Counted from the stretch's first letter, positions 23,401 to 34,300 are shown. The stretch is 64,000 nucleotides of DNA from Amphibalanus amphitrite (GCF_019059575.1 NW_024882187.1:186001-250000), one strand, 5' to 3'. The notes: generated from the sequence alone by a model not told the origin. Numbers and translations: made by a program.

Positions 23401-26400
23401 GCCAGAGGACACTCAGCAGCCATTGGGTTAGAGGAGGGACAGGAAGGACCCTCAGCACCCAGTGAGTTGGAGGAGGGACGGGAGGGACCCTCAGCAGTCA
23501 TTGGGTTAGAGGAGGGACGGGAGGGGCCCTCAGCGCCAGTGAGTGAAGGAGGGACACTCAACAGCCATTGGGTTAGAGGAGGGATGGGAGGGGCCCTCAG
23601 CGCCAGTGAGTGAAGGAGGGACGGGGAGGGAGGGACTGATCCTTCAGCAGGCCGGGCGCCGAGCCGCTCTGTGTCCGGTCTGTGTGTCCGTTCCCTGTGT
23701 GCTGAGCCTGTCTGTCTGTGTGCCCGGGCAGGTTCCTGGACGAGTGTGTGCGCCGCGGCCGGGTGGTGAGCCTGTGCCCGTTCCCTGTGTGCTGAGCCTG
23801 TCTGTGTGCCCGGGCAGGTTCCTGGACGAGGTGTGCGCCGCGGCCGGGTGGTGAGCCTGTGCCCGTTCCCTGTGTGCTGAGCCTGTCTGTCTGTGTGCCC
23901 GGACAGGTTCCTGGACGAGTGTGTGCGCCGCGGCCGGGTGGTGAGCCTGTGCCCGCTCCCTGTGTGCTGAGCCTGTCTGTGTGCCCGGGCAGGTTCCTGG
24001 ACGAGTGTGTGCGCCGCGGCCGGGTGGTGAGTCTGTGCCCGTTCCGGCTGCAGCCCACCTCGCTGTACAGCCGGCCGGGCCAGGTGAACGCCGTGCTGCT
24101 GGGACGCTGCGCCCGCTCCGACCTGGCCGTGGTGACGGCGCTGCCCGACTCCGACTCGGACGACGAGCTGCGGCTGCTGACGGCCGCCGGGGAGCCGGGC
24201 CGCGGCGCCGCGCCCTACCGCGGCCGGCTCCGCTTCAGCCGCGAGAAGGACGAGGCGCTGGTGCGCTTCGTGGCCGAGCACGGCTGCCAGCGCTACGCGC
24301 CGCCGACGGCGCCCAAGTTCTGGCACCTGAAGGCGTTCCTGCTGCCGGCGCTGCTGGCCGACCATCCGCCACTGTCGCTGCACACCCACTTCATCAAACA
24401 GGTGGGACGGGTGCACGGCGGTAACACTGCCGGAACGCTAGGTGTGGGGCAGATGGACAGCAGAAATACCATGAGAGTGGGGCAGGCTGTGACCAGTCAT
24501 GGGAGCTGAATGCTGATAGCCCAAAGGGATTCTTTATTAACCCGGGATAAGGGACCGCCGCTTCTGTAAGGCTTTTGCTGCAGCGACTCTATGTTACCCG
24601 ATGTGTGTGTGTGTGGTGTGCTGGTGATCTGACGCGGCCGCTCTCTGACCCGGTTCCGACGGCGGCGTCTCGGGCGCTCGGCAGGTGAGGCCGCGGCTGG
24701 CCGACTTCAAGTCGACGGTGCCGGTGCACCTGGTGGCGCGGGCGGCCGAAGCCACGGCCACGCGTCTGGCGCTCACTGAGGACGAGCGGCGTGCCGTGGA
24801 GCAGCGCGAGCGGGACGACAGCCGGCAGCGGCAGCGGCGGCTCCGGCAGCGGCCCAGCTCCGCCGGCGACTCCGACACCAGCGCCGACGACCTGCTCTGC
24901 GTCACCGACTCGGAGAGCGAGCCGGGCCGCGCCACCGCCGCCCCGGCCGACACTCCCGCCGGCTCCGAAGCCGCTTCTGCCGCTGAAACGGCCGCTGTGA
25001 GCACGGTGCTGGAGACGGCCCCCAGTGCTGAGGGTGCTGAACTGGAGACTGCCCCCAGTGCTGAAGGTGCTGAACTGGAGATATCCCCCAGTGCCGAGGG
25101 TGCTGAACTGGAGACGGCCCCCAGTGCCGAGGGTGCTGACCTGGAGACGGCCCCCAGTTCTGAGGGTGCTGAACTGGAGACGGCCCCCAGTGCCGAGGGT
25201 GCTGAACTGGAGACGGCCCCCAGTGCTGAGGGTGCTGAACTGGAGACGGCCCCCAGTTCTGAGGGTGCTGAACTGGAGACGGCCCCCAGTGCCGAGGGTG
25301 CTGAACTGGAGACGGCCCCCAGTGCCGAGGGTGCTGAACTGGAGATGGCCCCCAGTGTCGAGGGTGCTGACCTGGAGACGGCCCCCTGTGCCGAGGGTGC
25401 TGAACTGGAGACGGCCCCCAGTGCCGAGGGTGCTGAACTGGAGACGGCCCCCAGTGCCGAGGGTGCTGAACTGGAGATGGCCCCCAGTGTCGAGGGTGCT
25501 GACCTGGAGACGGCCCCCTGTGCCGAGGGTGCTGACCTGGAGACGGTCTCCAGTGCCGAGGGTGCTGAGCTGGAGACGGCCCCCGGTGCTGAGGGTGCTG
25601 AGCCGGCCGCCGAGGGCGCTGATTTGACGACAGCCCCGGCCGCGTTAGGTGACGAGTCGGACTTTGTCCCGCCGACCAGCCCATCGGAGTGCTCGTCTTG
25701 TGGCGACAGCGATGAGACGGTACGTATCCCGGCAGCCGTGCAGCAGGTTATGGCGGCGCGCTGGAGCGGCGGCGCCGCGCGGCCCTCCTATTCGCCGATA
25801 CTGTCGCGCCACACCAGGCGCCGCCGCCGGCCGCCAGCCGCCGGAGCCGCCGCTGGGAGCCCGCAGCTCTCCCCGGAGCTGGCCCCGGAGCCGGAGCCGG
25901 AGCCGGCGCTCGGCGACTCCCGGCGCTCCCTCTCGCCGGCGTTCCAGTCGGCGTTGTCCGATTCAGACGCAGCCGGGCCGAGCCACGCGGCGGACGCACA
26001 GCGGACAGACACCACGCGCCGGCTGCGCAGCTTCCGAATGCGCCGCCGGGCGGGTGAGGGCGGCTCCCCGCGCGCCGCCCGCCGACCGGAGCCCGGCGGA
26101 GAGCCGACGGCAGGCTCCCCCAGCCGGCGGGCGCGCGACGCGGGCCGCCGGGGCCGCCGGCTCTACAGCCACCCGCCGCTGCCGGAGGAGTACCCGGAGC
26201 GCGCGGCCGCCGGGCGCCGGCTGCGCTCGGCCAGTGGCTCAGGGAGCTCGGCGTCGAGCTCGGACGACTTCCAGCCGCCGCCCAGGAAGGCGACACGGCT
26301 GGACGGCGAGCGGTCTGCCCAGCCCGGCCCGTCCGGCCTGAGACCGGCGCGGAGAAGTCGCCGGCTGAGCTCCTCCGACAGCGCCGCCAGCCCGGACCCG

Positions 26401-27231
26401 GCGCGGCGTTCACGCCGACTGGGCTCCTCCGACAGCGCCGCCAGCCCGGACCCGGCGCGAAGTCGCCGGCTGAGCTCCTCCGACGGCGCCGCCAGCCCGG
26501 ACCCGTCTCGGAGAAGTCGCCGGCCGAGCTCCCCCGACAGCGCTGCCAGCCCGGACCCGTCTCGGCCGGCGCGGAGAAGTCGCCGGCTGAGCTCCTCCGA
26601 CGGCGCCGCCAGCCCGGACCCGTCTCGGCCGGCGCGGAGAAGTCGCCGGCTGAGCTCCTCCGATTACGGCGGCGACGCTGATTCGTCTGCGCGGTCGCGG
26701 CGCGAGCGGCAGGCGTACTCGTGGGCCGAGGAGGAGGTGCTGCTGCGCCGGGTGCTGGCCGAGCAGGCGGCCGGCGGCCTGCTGGGCGGCCGACGCGTCT
26801 GGGAGCGGCTGCAGGACAGCGGCGTGCTGCCGGGCCGCTCCTGGCAGTCCCTGAAGGAGCACTGGCGCCGGATGGCGCCGCGGCTCCGCAACAGCGCCCG
26901 GCTGACCGAGAGCCAGCGGCGCCAGCTGTGCCGCGCGCTGCGCCGGCCGGCCGGGCCGGGCCGCCGCGGCGCGCCGGCGCGGCCCTACACGCGCGCCGAG
27001 GACCTGGCCATGCTGCGGTACCTGCAGGAGGAGCCGCGCCGCGCGCTCGGCGTCTCGGGCCGCGCGCTGTGGCAGGAGATGGCCGCGGCGCTGGCCAGGC
27101 CCGGCCGGCCCACCAGGAGCTGGCAGTCTTTGAAAGAGCGCTTCCACAAGCGGATCGCGCCGGCGCTCCGCGAGTACCGGGAGGTGGACAGCGCCTTCCG
27201 CCGCTCCCTGGCCGACCGGCTGTGCCTGTGA
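17443..27231 (+). CDS. Terf2ip: RAP1 (TERF2-interacting telomeric protein 1) orthologue, three coding exons
   Basis: Exons 17443-17690, 23993-24401 and 24685-27231 join in frame to 1067 codons. RAP1 binds TRF-type proteins at telomeres. Residues 8-105 form a BRCT domain ([20 protein letters not shown] across the first junction, as in vertebrate RAP1). A degenerate Myb follows at 160-230 ([16 protein letters not shown]). Acidic 11-residue repeats ([11 protein letters not shown]) fill about 328-528, and Arg/Ser repeats ([14 protein letters not shown]) fill 775-878. Two clear RAP1-type Myb domains lie at 895-955 and 985-1050, each with SWQSLKE. The vertebrate protein is about 400 residues with one Myb and a C-terminal RCT; here the protein ends soon after the last Myb (SLADRLCL), so an RCT is not visible. 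Intron 1 holds a gypsy element. The unusual length is mostly due to minisatellite expansion. Confidence 0.88.
17684..18026 (+). repeat. RAP1 exon 1 end + donor array, left part (about 10 copies)
   Basis: The unit of about 30-39 bp starts CAGCACCCAGTGAGTGAGAG. It consists of the last seven bases of exon 1 plus the donor GTGAGT and intron bases. The first copy is the real junction (donor at 17691). Several copies keep CCCAGTGAGT intact. The gypsy element is inserted at the end of this part, and the array continues at 23411. Confidence 0.92.
18023..18026 (+). other. Target-site duplication GGAC (left)
   Basis: GGAC precedes the left LTR and recurs after the right LTR at 23407-23410. Removing the element restores the phase of the surrounding array unit. 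Confidence 0.8.
18027..18407 (+). repeat. 5' LTR
   Basis: Begins TGTAGCCATG and ends GGCTACACCAGCCAGA. It is identical to 23026-23406. The short inverted ends TGTAGCC/GGCTACA lie nine bases inside the right border. The right border is set by shared sequence and by the GGAC duplication. Confidence 0.92.
18409..18421 (+). promoter_or_regulatory. Primer-binding site of the gypsy element
   Basis: TGGTGACCCCGCG starts one base after the LTR. A TGG start next to the LTR is typical of a tRNA 3' end complement. I cannot name the tRNA with certainty. Confidence 0.75.
18729..19751 (+). CDS. gag: Gypsy element Gag polyprotein
   Basis: 340 codons from ATG 18729 (context CAGCCATGG), chosen because the upstream part of the open frame is arginine/leucine-rich leader-like sequence and this is the first ATG in good context. 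Residues 5-40 are an alanine-rich tract. The capsid-like core follows ([36 protein letters not shown]). The C-terminus has CWYHHKFG and [10 protein letters not shown], a short Cys/His motif instead of a standard CCHC knuckle. The frame ends TAG at 19749-19751, nine bases after the start of the slippery codon pair, so Pol is made by frameshifting. Confidence 0.9.
   Translation: MDQKTQPAGAGAAAGAGAAAAAATHAAAAAAAAAAQPDYLRVATAPRSHVAPPRFFEEDPVIWLVQLDLFFSQAAVDDELSRFRIAATLLPGHLLRDFTDILRNPPLDRPYSILSDAIRQRFGKSVEQRLRCLLSGQQLGDRRPSQFLRHLLDLAEAEGSQDSPLIRQIFLNALPPRTQPFLQCLPPGTDLATIASTADRLLELPQQSDVAAPTSGLLAAVSTSASAAASPAAPAGPFHLQDLMSQLLTGITALTTSVATLVDETRRRERSASRAPGRARHRPPRDLSAAARSPSPATNTSTGAGASFCWYHHKFGTNARSCQSPCSWSTTATQTSGNQQ
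19736..19742 (+). promoter_or_regulatory. -1 ribosomal frameshift site GGGAAAC
   Basis: The heptamer lies in the Gag frame as G GGA AAC, the canonical X XXY YYZ form, seven bases upstream of the Gag stop. Slipping back one base there enters the Pol frame exactly (Pol continues GKPAVGQ). No downstream pseudoknot was modelled. Confidence 0.85.
19739..23008 (+). CDS. pol: Gypsy element Pol: protease, reverse transcriptase, RNase H, integrase
   Basis: The Pol frame is open from 19691 and overlaps gag by about 60 bases in the -1 frame; translation probably enters at the slip site. Residue numbers count from 19691. Protease DTGAEYS lies at about 56. RT has a [15 protein letters not shown] motif and the active site YVDDILI at about 354. 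RNase H begins near [12 protein letters not shown] (about 505), with a conserved [17 protein letters not shown]. Integrase has an HHCC zinc site from about 703 and the catalytic Asp-Asp-Glu triad in [16 protein letters not shown] and VERFHRQ. The tail is proline-rich. All catalytic residues I can identify are present, so the element looks competent. Confidence 0.93.
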   Translation, partial: KPAVGQVTQTSAPALLNPDVPPASGLLRLKDNNTGITFLIDTGAEYSVLPATPTDRARGTNGLDLQAANNSSIQTYGQRMLTLSLGLRRDFNWIFIIADVSHPLLGADFLSSYDLLVDTKRGRLIDHLTELSSPASHSSVPSTGLTAVVGTDNPTFLNLLREFPSLTQPSHHPEPQHSVRHHIETTGPPVFCRPRRLDPARLATAKAEFQRLLSLGVIRPSSSRYASPLHMVPKSSGDWRPCGDYRALNRITVPDRYPLPHLHDFTACLAGTSIYSRLDLVRAFNQIPMAPEDIAKTAITTPFGAFEFLRMPYGLRNCAQTFQRFMDHILRGLDFAFVYVDDILIASSSISEHLTHLREVFSRLSRNGVLLNPSKCAFGMESISYLGHQISSGGITPLDDRVSAIKNFDRPESKKSLKKFLGMINFYHRFIPHAAALLAPLHGLTASDDRAASVTWTPEADAAFSAAKAALADVTQLAHPVKDAALSLSTDASSTAAGAVLHQRVGGSLQPLAFFSRKFTPTQRRYSTFGRELLAMYLAVRHFLPYLEGCDFEILTDHKPLVFALKANGNANHSLREQRHMDLILQHTSKIGHVPGHLNPVADAISRISSVSAPASAAATPSPGLLSLADIALHQANDPDLPKLQQSSSLIIRDFPVPDHPHLRLWCDTSTATPRPVVPARLRPSIIKSFHDLSHPGINATCHLISSRFIWPHINADIRAFVRSCQHCQRAKIQRHTKPPMGSFQPPDSRFLHIHIDLVGPLPPSHGNSYLLTVVDRFTRWPEAIPLPTMDAVTVARHLVSGWIARFGVPELITTDRGSQFESRLWTEVSKLLGTSRIRTCAYHPEANGMVERFHRQLKSALRTDDDAASWSDRLPLVLLGVRTALKEDLGCTAADLVYGCSLRLPGDFLSPMSSDTSSDPASLASRLRAAMSELRPTPPRPGSRQIFISQDMQTCSHIFIRRDSHRSPFQYVYDGPYRVLSRDQHTVTIDRLGRRDTVTLARCKPAFTDNMPAATPPAAPDVLVNDTPTTATDSSVDRPPAASPAPSRSGAPGGSHPARRVPPDPPPASPPPLRRSSRLRRQTSFYGV
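23010..23025 (+). promoter_or_regulatory. Polypurine tract
   Basis: The purine-rich AGGGCGGGGGAGTGA lies directly before the 3' LTR and overlaps nothing else. This is the usual plus-strand primer position. Confidence 0.8.
23026..23406 (+). repeat. 3' LTR
   Basis: Base-for-base identical to the 5' LTR over 381 bp. It is followed by the target duplication GGAC at 23407-23410. Confidence 0.92.
23411..23640 (+). repeat. RAP1 exon 1 end + donor array, right part (about 6 copies)
   Basis: Continuation of the array interrupted by the gypsy element. Units carry CTCAGCACCCAGTGAGTTGG or the variant CTCAGCAGCCATTGGGTTAG plus GAGGAGGGAC. Most of these copies have weakened donors (GTGAGTTG, TTGGGTT). 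Confidence 0.9.
23680..23992 (+). repeat. RAP1 exon 2 acceptor + exon start array (3 extra copies)
   Basis: A unit of about 86 bp contains TGTGTGCCCGGGCAG, the first 50 or so exon 2 bases (GTTCCTGGACGAGTGTGTGC, CGCGGCCGGGTG) and GTGAGCCTGTGCCCGT. The extra copies have intact AG acceptors ending at 23731, 23817 and 23906. The last acceptor, at 23992, leads into the full exon 2. One extra copy carries a one-base change in GACGAGGTGTGC that alters the frame. Each copy also carries a GTGAGC donor-like site about 35 bases inside, so each could in principle be used as a micro-exon. Confidence 0.92.
25010..25612 (+). repeat. Coding 33-bp minisatellite in RAP1 exon 3
   Basis: About 18 units of 33 bp encoding [15 protein letters not shown] 11-mers, all in frame. 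The variants are mainly Ser/Cys, Ala/Val and Glu/Asp changes. It adds about 200 acidic residues between Myb 1 and the C-terminal Myb pair. Confidence 0.95.
26350..26660 (+). repeat. Coding Arg/Ser minisatellite in RAP1 exon 3
   Basis: About six imperfect units of 45-66 bp (codons in whole numbers) encoding [17 protein letters not shown]. This is a basic, phosphorylation-prone linker just before the C-terminal Myb pair. Confidence 0.92.
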
Positions 27232-28305
27232 CGGCCGCGCACTTTTTATCGGTTCGTGCGTGCAGTGGGTGTGTGTCTGCATGCTCGTGTGGTTGGCTGT
27301 GATCATCGCATCGCCTGTTTGGTAGGTACGACACGTTGGGGGTAACGCCGCGCGCTCATGAGCTTTTGTTTTCACGGCCTACGATCGACTGAAAAGTCAG
27401 TGTACAAAACTTTGTATAGTGCACAGCCAAGATATATCTTAATACAATAATTTTCGTATACTTCTGGTTTGGGATGAGATGCTTCTAAAAATGGCCATGG
27501 ATGTTTGCGAAATGTGATATTTGTGAGGTGTTTCACGGCACGCTGCTAGCATACGTGGCAAATTCGGTTTCCATGAAGACATCAACAACCTCGTAGTTCC
27601 CTCACTACCACAACCTGTGACGTTGGCTCGCGAAGTGCGCTGGCAGCGCCGGTGAAAAACGGATAACGACTCTGACTTTGAAGAGTAGCGTCAAGGGGAT
27701 GAAGGCGAACTATGCGGAAACCCGTCTGCAGGCGTGCGCGGGCCAGAGAATAGGTATGTGTGTATGTATGCGTGTATGTATGGCCTATGGGTTACATAGC
27801 CTTGATATGTATGTACGGTATGTACCAATACCGTGAATTCGAATAAAAGGGTGCAGTACTTTATGACAGCGTACTTTTTCTTCTAATTCATAACCTGATT
27901 TTCAATGGACGTAAATTTGACTAATTTCAACACTAGAAAGTGATTATCAATGACGTCAATTCAAATGAACACAATTTTTTGCTAAAACGCAATTTCCTGG
28001 TTAAATGATACGTTTGGCATCTTAAAATTGATCTGTTTTTTTTTTTTGCAGTTACATTTTTCGAAGCTGCACATAAGCTCTTAAGAAATTAGCATCATTT
28101 ACATAGAATCATTAGTATCTCACTGCCAATGAAATGATTGTAAGAAAATGACGTAATAAGCCCAAGAGATTTCTTTCCAGAATATTGCGCTATCAAATAA
28201 CATTTGGTTGTGGAAAACGTGACCGTGTATTACGTTTATTTCTTTTGGTGCTGGCGTTTGCCTGATGTGGTGACAATTACTACAGATTTATGAAAATAAC
28301 CTAAA
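27232..28305 (+). other. RAP1 3' region and TIM23 upstream region
   Basis: No gene is seen. An AATAAA at 27842-27847, about 610 bases after the RAP1 stop, could be its polyadenylation signal. A TGTATG-rich tract lies at 27750-27830. The remainder up to the TIM23 ATG is AT-rich and must contain the TIM23 promoter, but no TATA or initiator stands out. Confidence 0.45.
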
Positions 28306-31300
28306 ATGGCAATGGAATCTAAACAAGGAGGCATTCGCGGGATGTTTAACCCTTATTCTTCGGCTGATCCCTCTGTAAATGTCCCAGGTAAGTTGATAAA
28401 TGCTTGATGGCCCATGGGTCATGGGTGTCGTTTTGTCATTTGTGTAGGCTGGTTAGGGGCTGATTCCTACCAATAATTTCATAATTTAAACATAATAATT
28501 TATGGCATTGTGTGGTAAGAATGGCACTGGTATCCTAAGATTAACTATCAGAGCTGGAGCCCTGCCAATAATTTTTGGAAAGTGACGCCCGTGTATAAAT
28601 GGGATGACCGTGAAAACAGGGCGCCCTGGGCGATTTGATCAAAGCTCTTGAAATTCACTTGCACAAACCACATGACAATCACTGTGTAGAAGGCATTGGG
28701 AGGGGGAGAACTTCTCATTAGTCACGTGATTCCATTTCATCTACATATAGCCACTGTAGTGCATAAGGCCGGTGGACTGTGTCACAATTTTAAAAAGGCT
28801 ACAGTTTGTCGATCACCCGCATTCATGTTGTTCCTTCTCAGGACGCATGTAAGGCCTGTGCTTGAGTATGCGTCTTGTCTGTGGTACACCGAATATGCTG
28901 AGGATGTGCGTAAACTAGAAAGGGTACAGCGCAGATGGACAAAACACATTGAAGGGATGCATGACATGACTTATGCGGAGAGGCTGAAGGAACTTGACCT
29001 TTTCTCTGTGCAAGGCCGACTAATTCGCGCCGATCTGATACAGTACTGGAAGATTTTCCATGGGAAGAGCACAATAACCCCTGAGGACATTTTCCATCAG
29101 CCTCCCCGAGGTGGAACTCGTGGTCACTGCTTCAAGCTGCATGTAGCACGTGCTGTTTCGAACGTGCGGCAGCGCTCGTTTTCGCATCGTCGGGTGGCTA
29201 TCTGGAATAGTTTGCCAGAGGCCGTGGTGGCCGCTTCAGATCTGTCGTCTTTCAAACGACTTCTCGCACAGGCACTAGGTAACACATTGTACGACTACAT
29301 CTGACTCGCGATATTTGTGCAAACATACCGATAAGTGTTGTTTTCCAATGGCATATGCCACGAGGACACACACTTTCCAGTCATCTGGCCATATCTACAG
29401 GACATCATCGTGGGGAGACTGTGACTGGCGTGTCCTGATCCTATCCGGGTTCCTCCTGCTCCAGTCCTTACTACCGGCTGCGAAGCAGAAGGAGCCCCAC
29501 CAGGTAAGAGTACCAGGTAAGAGTAAGAGTGACCAAATATGCTCTCCGGCGCCCCGTTTTCACTGGTGTCCTATAAATAATAGGTAACCATTGATTAAAA
29601 CAGATAGGTACCTGTTATGGACATGTGTGCTATAAATATTCCTTTTATTATTCCTTTTATAACTGTACAAAACATGTCATTTTCAGTTCAGGCAAAGTTT
29701 GTTTTTTAGCAGTTTGGCTCCAAGTCAAATTTTGTATGCATCACTTGCTTGTCATTGTTGTTTCAGCTTTAGCCAGCCACAAATGCTGAACTGTGAACTG
29801 AGCCTGATATTGTTGCCTGACCTGGTGCCTGATTTTACATTGCATTAGTCCAGATGATTCTGATCTGTAAAGCAGAAGGCCATAGCTGAAAAGATGAATT
29901 GGTATCTATCTTGGTTTGGTATATTACATCTTGCATCATCAGCATCTTGGTTGGTATAGTTATCTTGTTATCTTATTAAGTTCAAAATCACTGCTGGCTG
30001 AATGTGCTGTATGAGCACAATGGTTTTCTCTGCAGAAGTCATATTCCAGTTTGCTGCTACTTTTTTATCAGAGCAGTGTTGACTGCTGACTGATCACTGG
30101 TGACTGCTGACTGTTTGACTGAATAATCAGCACAGCGGTGTGTTCTGTGTTTCAGTGGCATCATCACCAGGCCTGTCACAAATCTCTCCGTACCTGAACT
30201 TTGACCCGTCGTACCTGGGCACCACACAGCCAGAGTTCATCTTCCCAGAGGGAGCCGCCAAACAGAGGGGTCGCTTTGAGGTCGCCTTCTCTCAGATTGG
30301 AGGTGAGCCCACCTCTGTGACAGACCCCACCTCTGTGACAGGTCCCCTAGCTGTGTGACAGCTCCCATCTCTGTGTGACAGACCCCACCTCTGTGTGACA
30401 GCTCCCACCTCTGTGTGACAGACCCCATCTCTGTGTGACAGACCCCACCCCTGTGTGACAGCTGCCACCTCTGTGTGACAGACCCCACCTCTGTGACAGA
30501 CCCCACCTCTGTGACAGACCCTACCTGTGTGACACCTGCCACCTCTGTGTGACAGCTCTGCACCTCTCTGACAGACCCCACCTCTGTGTGATGGACCCCA
30601 CCTCTGTGTGATGGACCCCACCTCTCTGACAGACCCCTCCTCTGTGATGGACCCCACCTCTGTGTGACAGACCGTACCTGTGTGATAGGCCCCTTACCTG
30701 AAAAGTGTGAAGTTTTGAGGTGACATTATCACAGATCACATCAAATAACTATGCCATGTGCTGTAACTTTTGTGGCGTCTGTCCAGCTGAATCAGTTTCA
30801 CGAGTGGGAGGATCTCACAGTGACTCCACAACCCGATCTGCCCCTCAGACCGTGATACGACGGGGAGACTATGGTATGATCTCCCCCTGAGACCGTGACA
30901 CGACGGAGAGACCATGGTATGATCCAGTATGATCCCCCTGAGACCGTGATACGACGGGGAGACCATGGTATGATCCGGTATGATCCCCCTGAGACCGTGA
31001 TACGACGGGGAGACCATGGTATGATCTCCCCCTGAGACCGTGACACGACGGAGAGACCATGGTATGATCTCCCCCTGAGACTGTGATACGACGGGGAGAC
31101 CATGGTATGATCTCCCCCTGAGACTGTGATACGACGGGGAGACCATGGTATGATCTCCCCCTGAGACTGTGATACGACGGGGAGACCATGGTATGATCTC
31201 CCCCTGAGACCGTGGTACGACGGGGAGACCATGGTATGATCTCCCCCAGACCGTGACACGGAGCTGCTCTGACCGCCCTGTGTCCACAGGCGGCTGTCTG

Positions 31301-34300
31301 GGCGGAGGCGTCTACGGAGGCGCCATCGGCCTGTTCAACGGCCTGCGGGACACCCAGCTGGCTGGTCACACGGGCGCCGTACGGAGAACACAGTGAGTGG
31401 TCACACGGGCGCCGTGCGGAGAACACATTGAGTGGTCACACGGGCGGAGAACACAGTGAGTGGTCACACGGGCGGAGAACACAGTGAGTGGTCACACGGG
31501 CGGAGAACACAGTGAGTGGTCACACGGGCGGAGAACACAGTGAGTGGTCACACGGGCGGAGAACACAGTGAGTGGTCACACGGGCGCCGTACGGAGAACA
31601 CAGTGAGTGGTCACACGGGCGCCGTGCGGAGAACACAGTGAGTGGTCACACGGGCGCCGTGCGGAGAACACAGTGAGTGGTCACACAGGCGCCGTACGGA
31701 GAACACAGTGAGTAGCCACACGGGCACCGTGCGGAGAACACAGTGGGTGGTACTGGTCACACGGGCGGAGAACACAGTGAGTGGTACGTCACACGGGCGG
31801 AGAACACAGTGAGTGGTACGTCACACGGGCGGAGAACACAGTGAGTGGTCACACGGGCGGAGAACACAGTGAGTGGTCACACGGGCGGAGAACACAGTGA
31901 GTGGTCACACGGGCGCCGTGCGGAGAACACAGTGAGTGGTCACACGGGCACCGTGCGGAGAACACAGTGGGTGGTACTGGTCACACGGGCGGAGAACACA
32001 GTGAGTGGTCACACGGGCGGAGAACACAGTGAGTGGTCACACGGGCGGAGAACACAGTGAGTGGTCACACGGGCACCGTGCGGAGAACACAGTGAGTGGT
32101 CACACGGGCGGAGAACACAGTGAGTGGTCACACGGGCGGAGAACACAGTGAGTGGTCACACGGGCACCGTGCGGAGAACACAGTGGGTGGTCACACGGGC
32201 GGAGAACACAGTGAGTGGTCACACGGGCGGAGAACACAGTGAGTGGTCACACGGGCACCGTGCGGAGAACACAGTGAGTGGTCACACGGGCGGAGAACAC
32301 AGTGAGTGGTCACACGGGCGGAGAACACAGTGAGTGGTCACACGGGCACCGTGCGGAGAACACAGTGGGTGGTCACACGGGCGGAGAACACAGTGAGTGG
32401 TCACACGGGCGGAGAACACAGTGAGTGGTCACACGGGCGCCGTGCGGAGAACACAGTGAGTGGTACTGGTCACACGGGCGGAGAACACAGTGAGTGGTCA
32501 CACGGGCGGAGAACACAGTGAGTGGTCACATGGGCGCCGTGCGGAGAACACAGTGAGTGGTCACACGGGCGCCGTGCGGAGAACACAGTGAGTGGCCGTG
32601 CCGTCGGTGTTCAGGGGCAGCTCGCCGCCGGGGGGCCGCTGGGGATCCCGGGACGGCGCCGGGCGCAGTGGAGTTCGGTCGGACGGCACAGACCCTCCCC
32701 TGGTCTGCCGCCCGGTCACCTTCCCGTGGTCTGCCGCCACAGACCCCGCAGTCTGCCGCCCGGCCTCCTGCAGCACAGACCCCGCAGTCTGCCGCCCGGC
32801 CTCCTACAGCACAGACCCCGCAGTCTGCCGCCACAGACCCCGCAGTCTGCCGCCCGGCCTCCTACAGCACAGACCCCGCTGTCTGCCGCCACAGACCCCG
32901 CAGTCTGCCGGCCGGCCACCTACATCCCCTCGGCCTCCCCTCCCCTCCCGCAGTTTGCCGCTCTGTCACCTATATCCCCTCCCTTCCCGCAGTCTGCCGC
33001 CACAGACCCCGCAGTCTGCCGGCCGGCCTCCTACATCCCCTCCGCTCCCGCAGTTTGCCGCTCCATCCAGGTGGCGCCGCCTGTCCCACGGATAGCAGCT
33101 GATCGGTTCTATCCAGAAAATACACCGGCACACGCGCTCATTGGCTACCAGACCGTCACTGACCTGCGCCGCCTTCTAAACGGTTATAAAAGGCTCCAAG
33201 TAATGTCAGGCGTGGTACGGACTGGATGAGGTGTCACAGTGTGGGACAGACGTCTCTGTATCCGTACGTGACCTCTGAGGGCTAAATCTGTACTCACTAT
33301 TAGTGCGAAATTCCGGAGAATTTCCCTGTTTCGTTCAATATCGAAACCGTGAGCGGTTTTTGAGTCATGTTAAAACGGGCAAAACTTATAGCACCAGTGC
33401 ACTTGTCTAAATAGTAAATACTCTGGTTATTTTCATGCAAAATATTATTATACCAGCTTTATTGAAGCGTGGATTGTGGGCTTGCGCGTCTTTGGAGTTT
33501 TTGCGAGAAACTTTGTCGCACTGACCCTTGTCGGCAGTTTGTTTCTCGCAGTCTGACAGAAGCTCTGTCGTCTGTCGCTGATGTGTCGGTGATTTCTTGT
33601 TTGTGATGTGTGGATGATTTTTCGGTGATTGGTCAGGTATCGCCGATGTGTCCGGTGCCAGTGATTCGTCGGTGACCTGCCAATGTGTCGGTGACCTGTC
33701 AATGTGTCGGTGACCTGCCAATGTGTCGGTGACCTGCCAATGTGTCGGTGATGTGTCGGTGAGCTGCCAATGTGTCAGTGATTCGTCGGTGAGCTGTCAA
33801 TGCGTCGTTGAGCTGTTAATGTGTTAGTGATTCGTCGTTTGTTGGTGATGTGTTGGTGATTCGTCGGTGTGTCTGTGTTTCGGTGATGTAGCGGTGACCT
33901 GTCAGTGTGTCGGTGACCTGTTATTGTGTCGGTGACTTGTTATTGTGTCGGTGACCTGCTATTGTGTCGGTGACCTGTTATTGTTTCGGTGACCTGTTAT
34001 TGTTTCGGTGACCTGTTATTGTGTCGGTGACCTGTTATTGTTTCGGTGACCTGTTATTGTTTCGGTAATGTGTCGGTGGTGTGTCGGTGACCTGTTATTG
34101 TGTCGGTGACCTGTTATTGTTTCGGTGATGTGTCGGTGACGTATCAGTGTCTCTGCGCCGCCGCCAGGATGATCAACTACGTGATGAAGCGCGGCGCCGC
34201 CTCTGCCAACACGGTGGGCGTCATGGCCGTCATGTACTTCTCGTTCGGCGTGCTGCTGGGATGGGCGCGCGGCACCGACGACGAGCTGAACACGCTGACT

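Larger units (their letters stand above)
18027..23406 (+). mobile_element. Complete Ty3/gypsy LTR retrotransposon with identical LTRs
   Basis: A 5.38-kb element with 381-bp LTRs that match base for base, a 4-bp duplication GGAC, a primer-binding site, gag, pol and a polypurine tract. There is no envelope-like frame after pol. Domain order PR-RT-RNaseH-INT identifies Ty3/gypsy, and the Gag C-terminus ([18 protein letters not shown]) and PBS resemble Mag-like arthropod elements. It sits in sense orientation within the junction array in RAP1 intron 1. Identical LTRs and open reading frames mean a very recent insertion. Confidence 0.95.

Noticed and set aside
24902..27375. Long minus-strand open frames opposite RAP1 exon 3
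   Set aside because: They mirror a highly GC-biased coding minisatellite on the plus strand and show no domain of their own.
30237..31426. Long minus-strand frames in TIM23 intron 2
   Set aside because: They are by-products of the 21-bp and 45-bp arrays.
31845..33229. Open frames through the TIM23 exon 3 donor array
   Set aside because: They are created by 28/35-bp units and lie in an intron; none continues the TIM23 frame.
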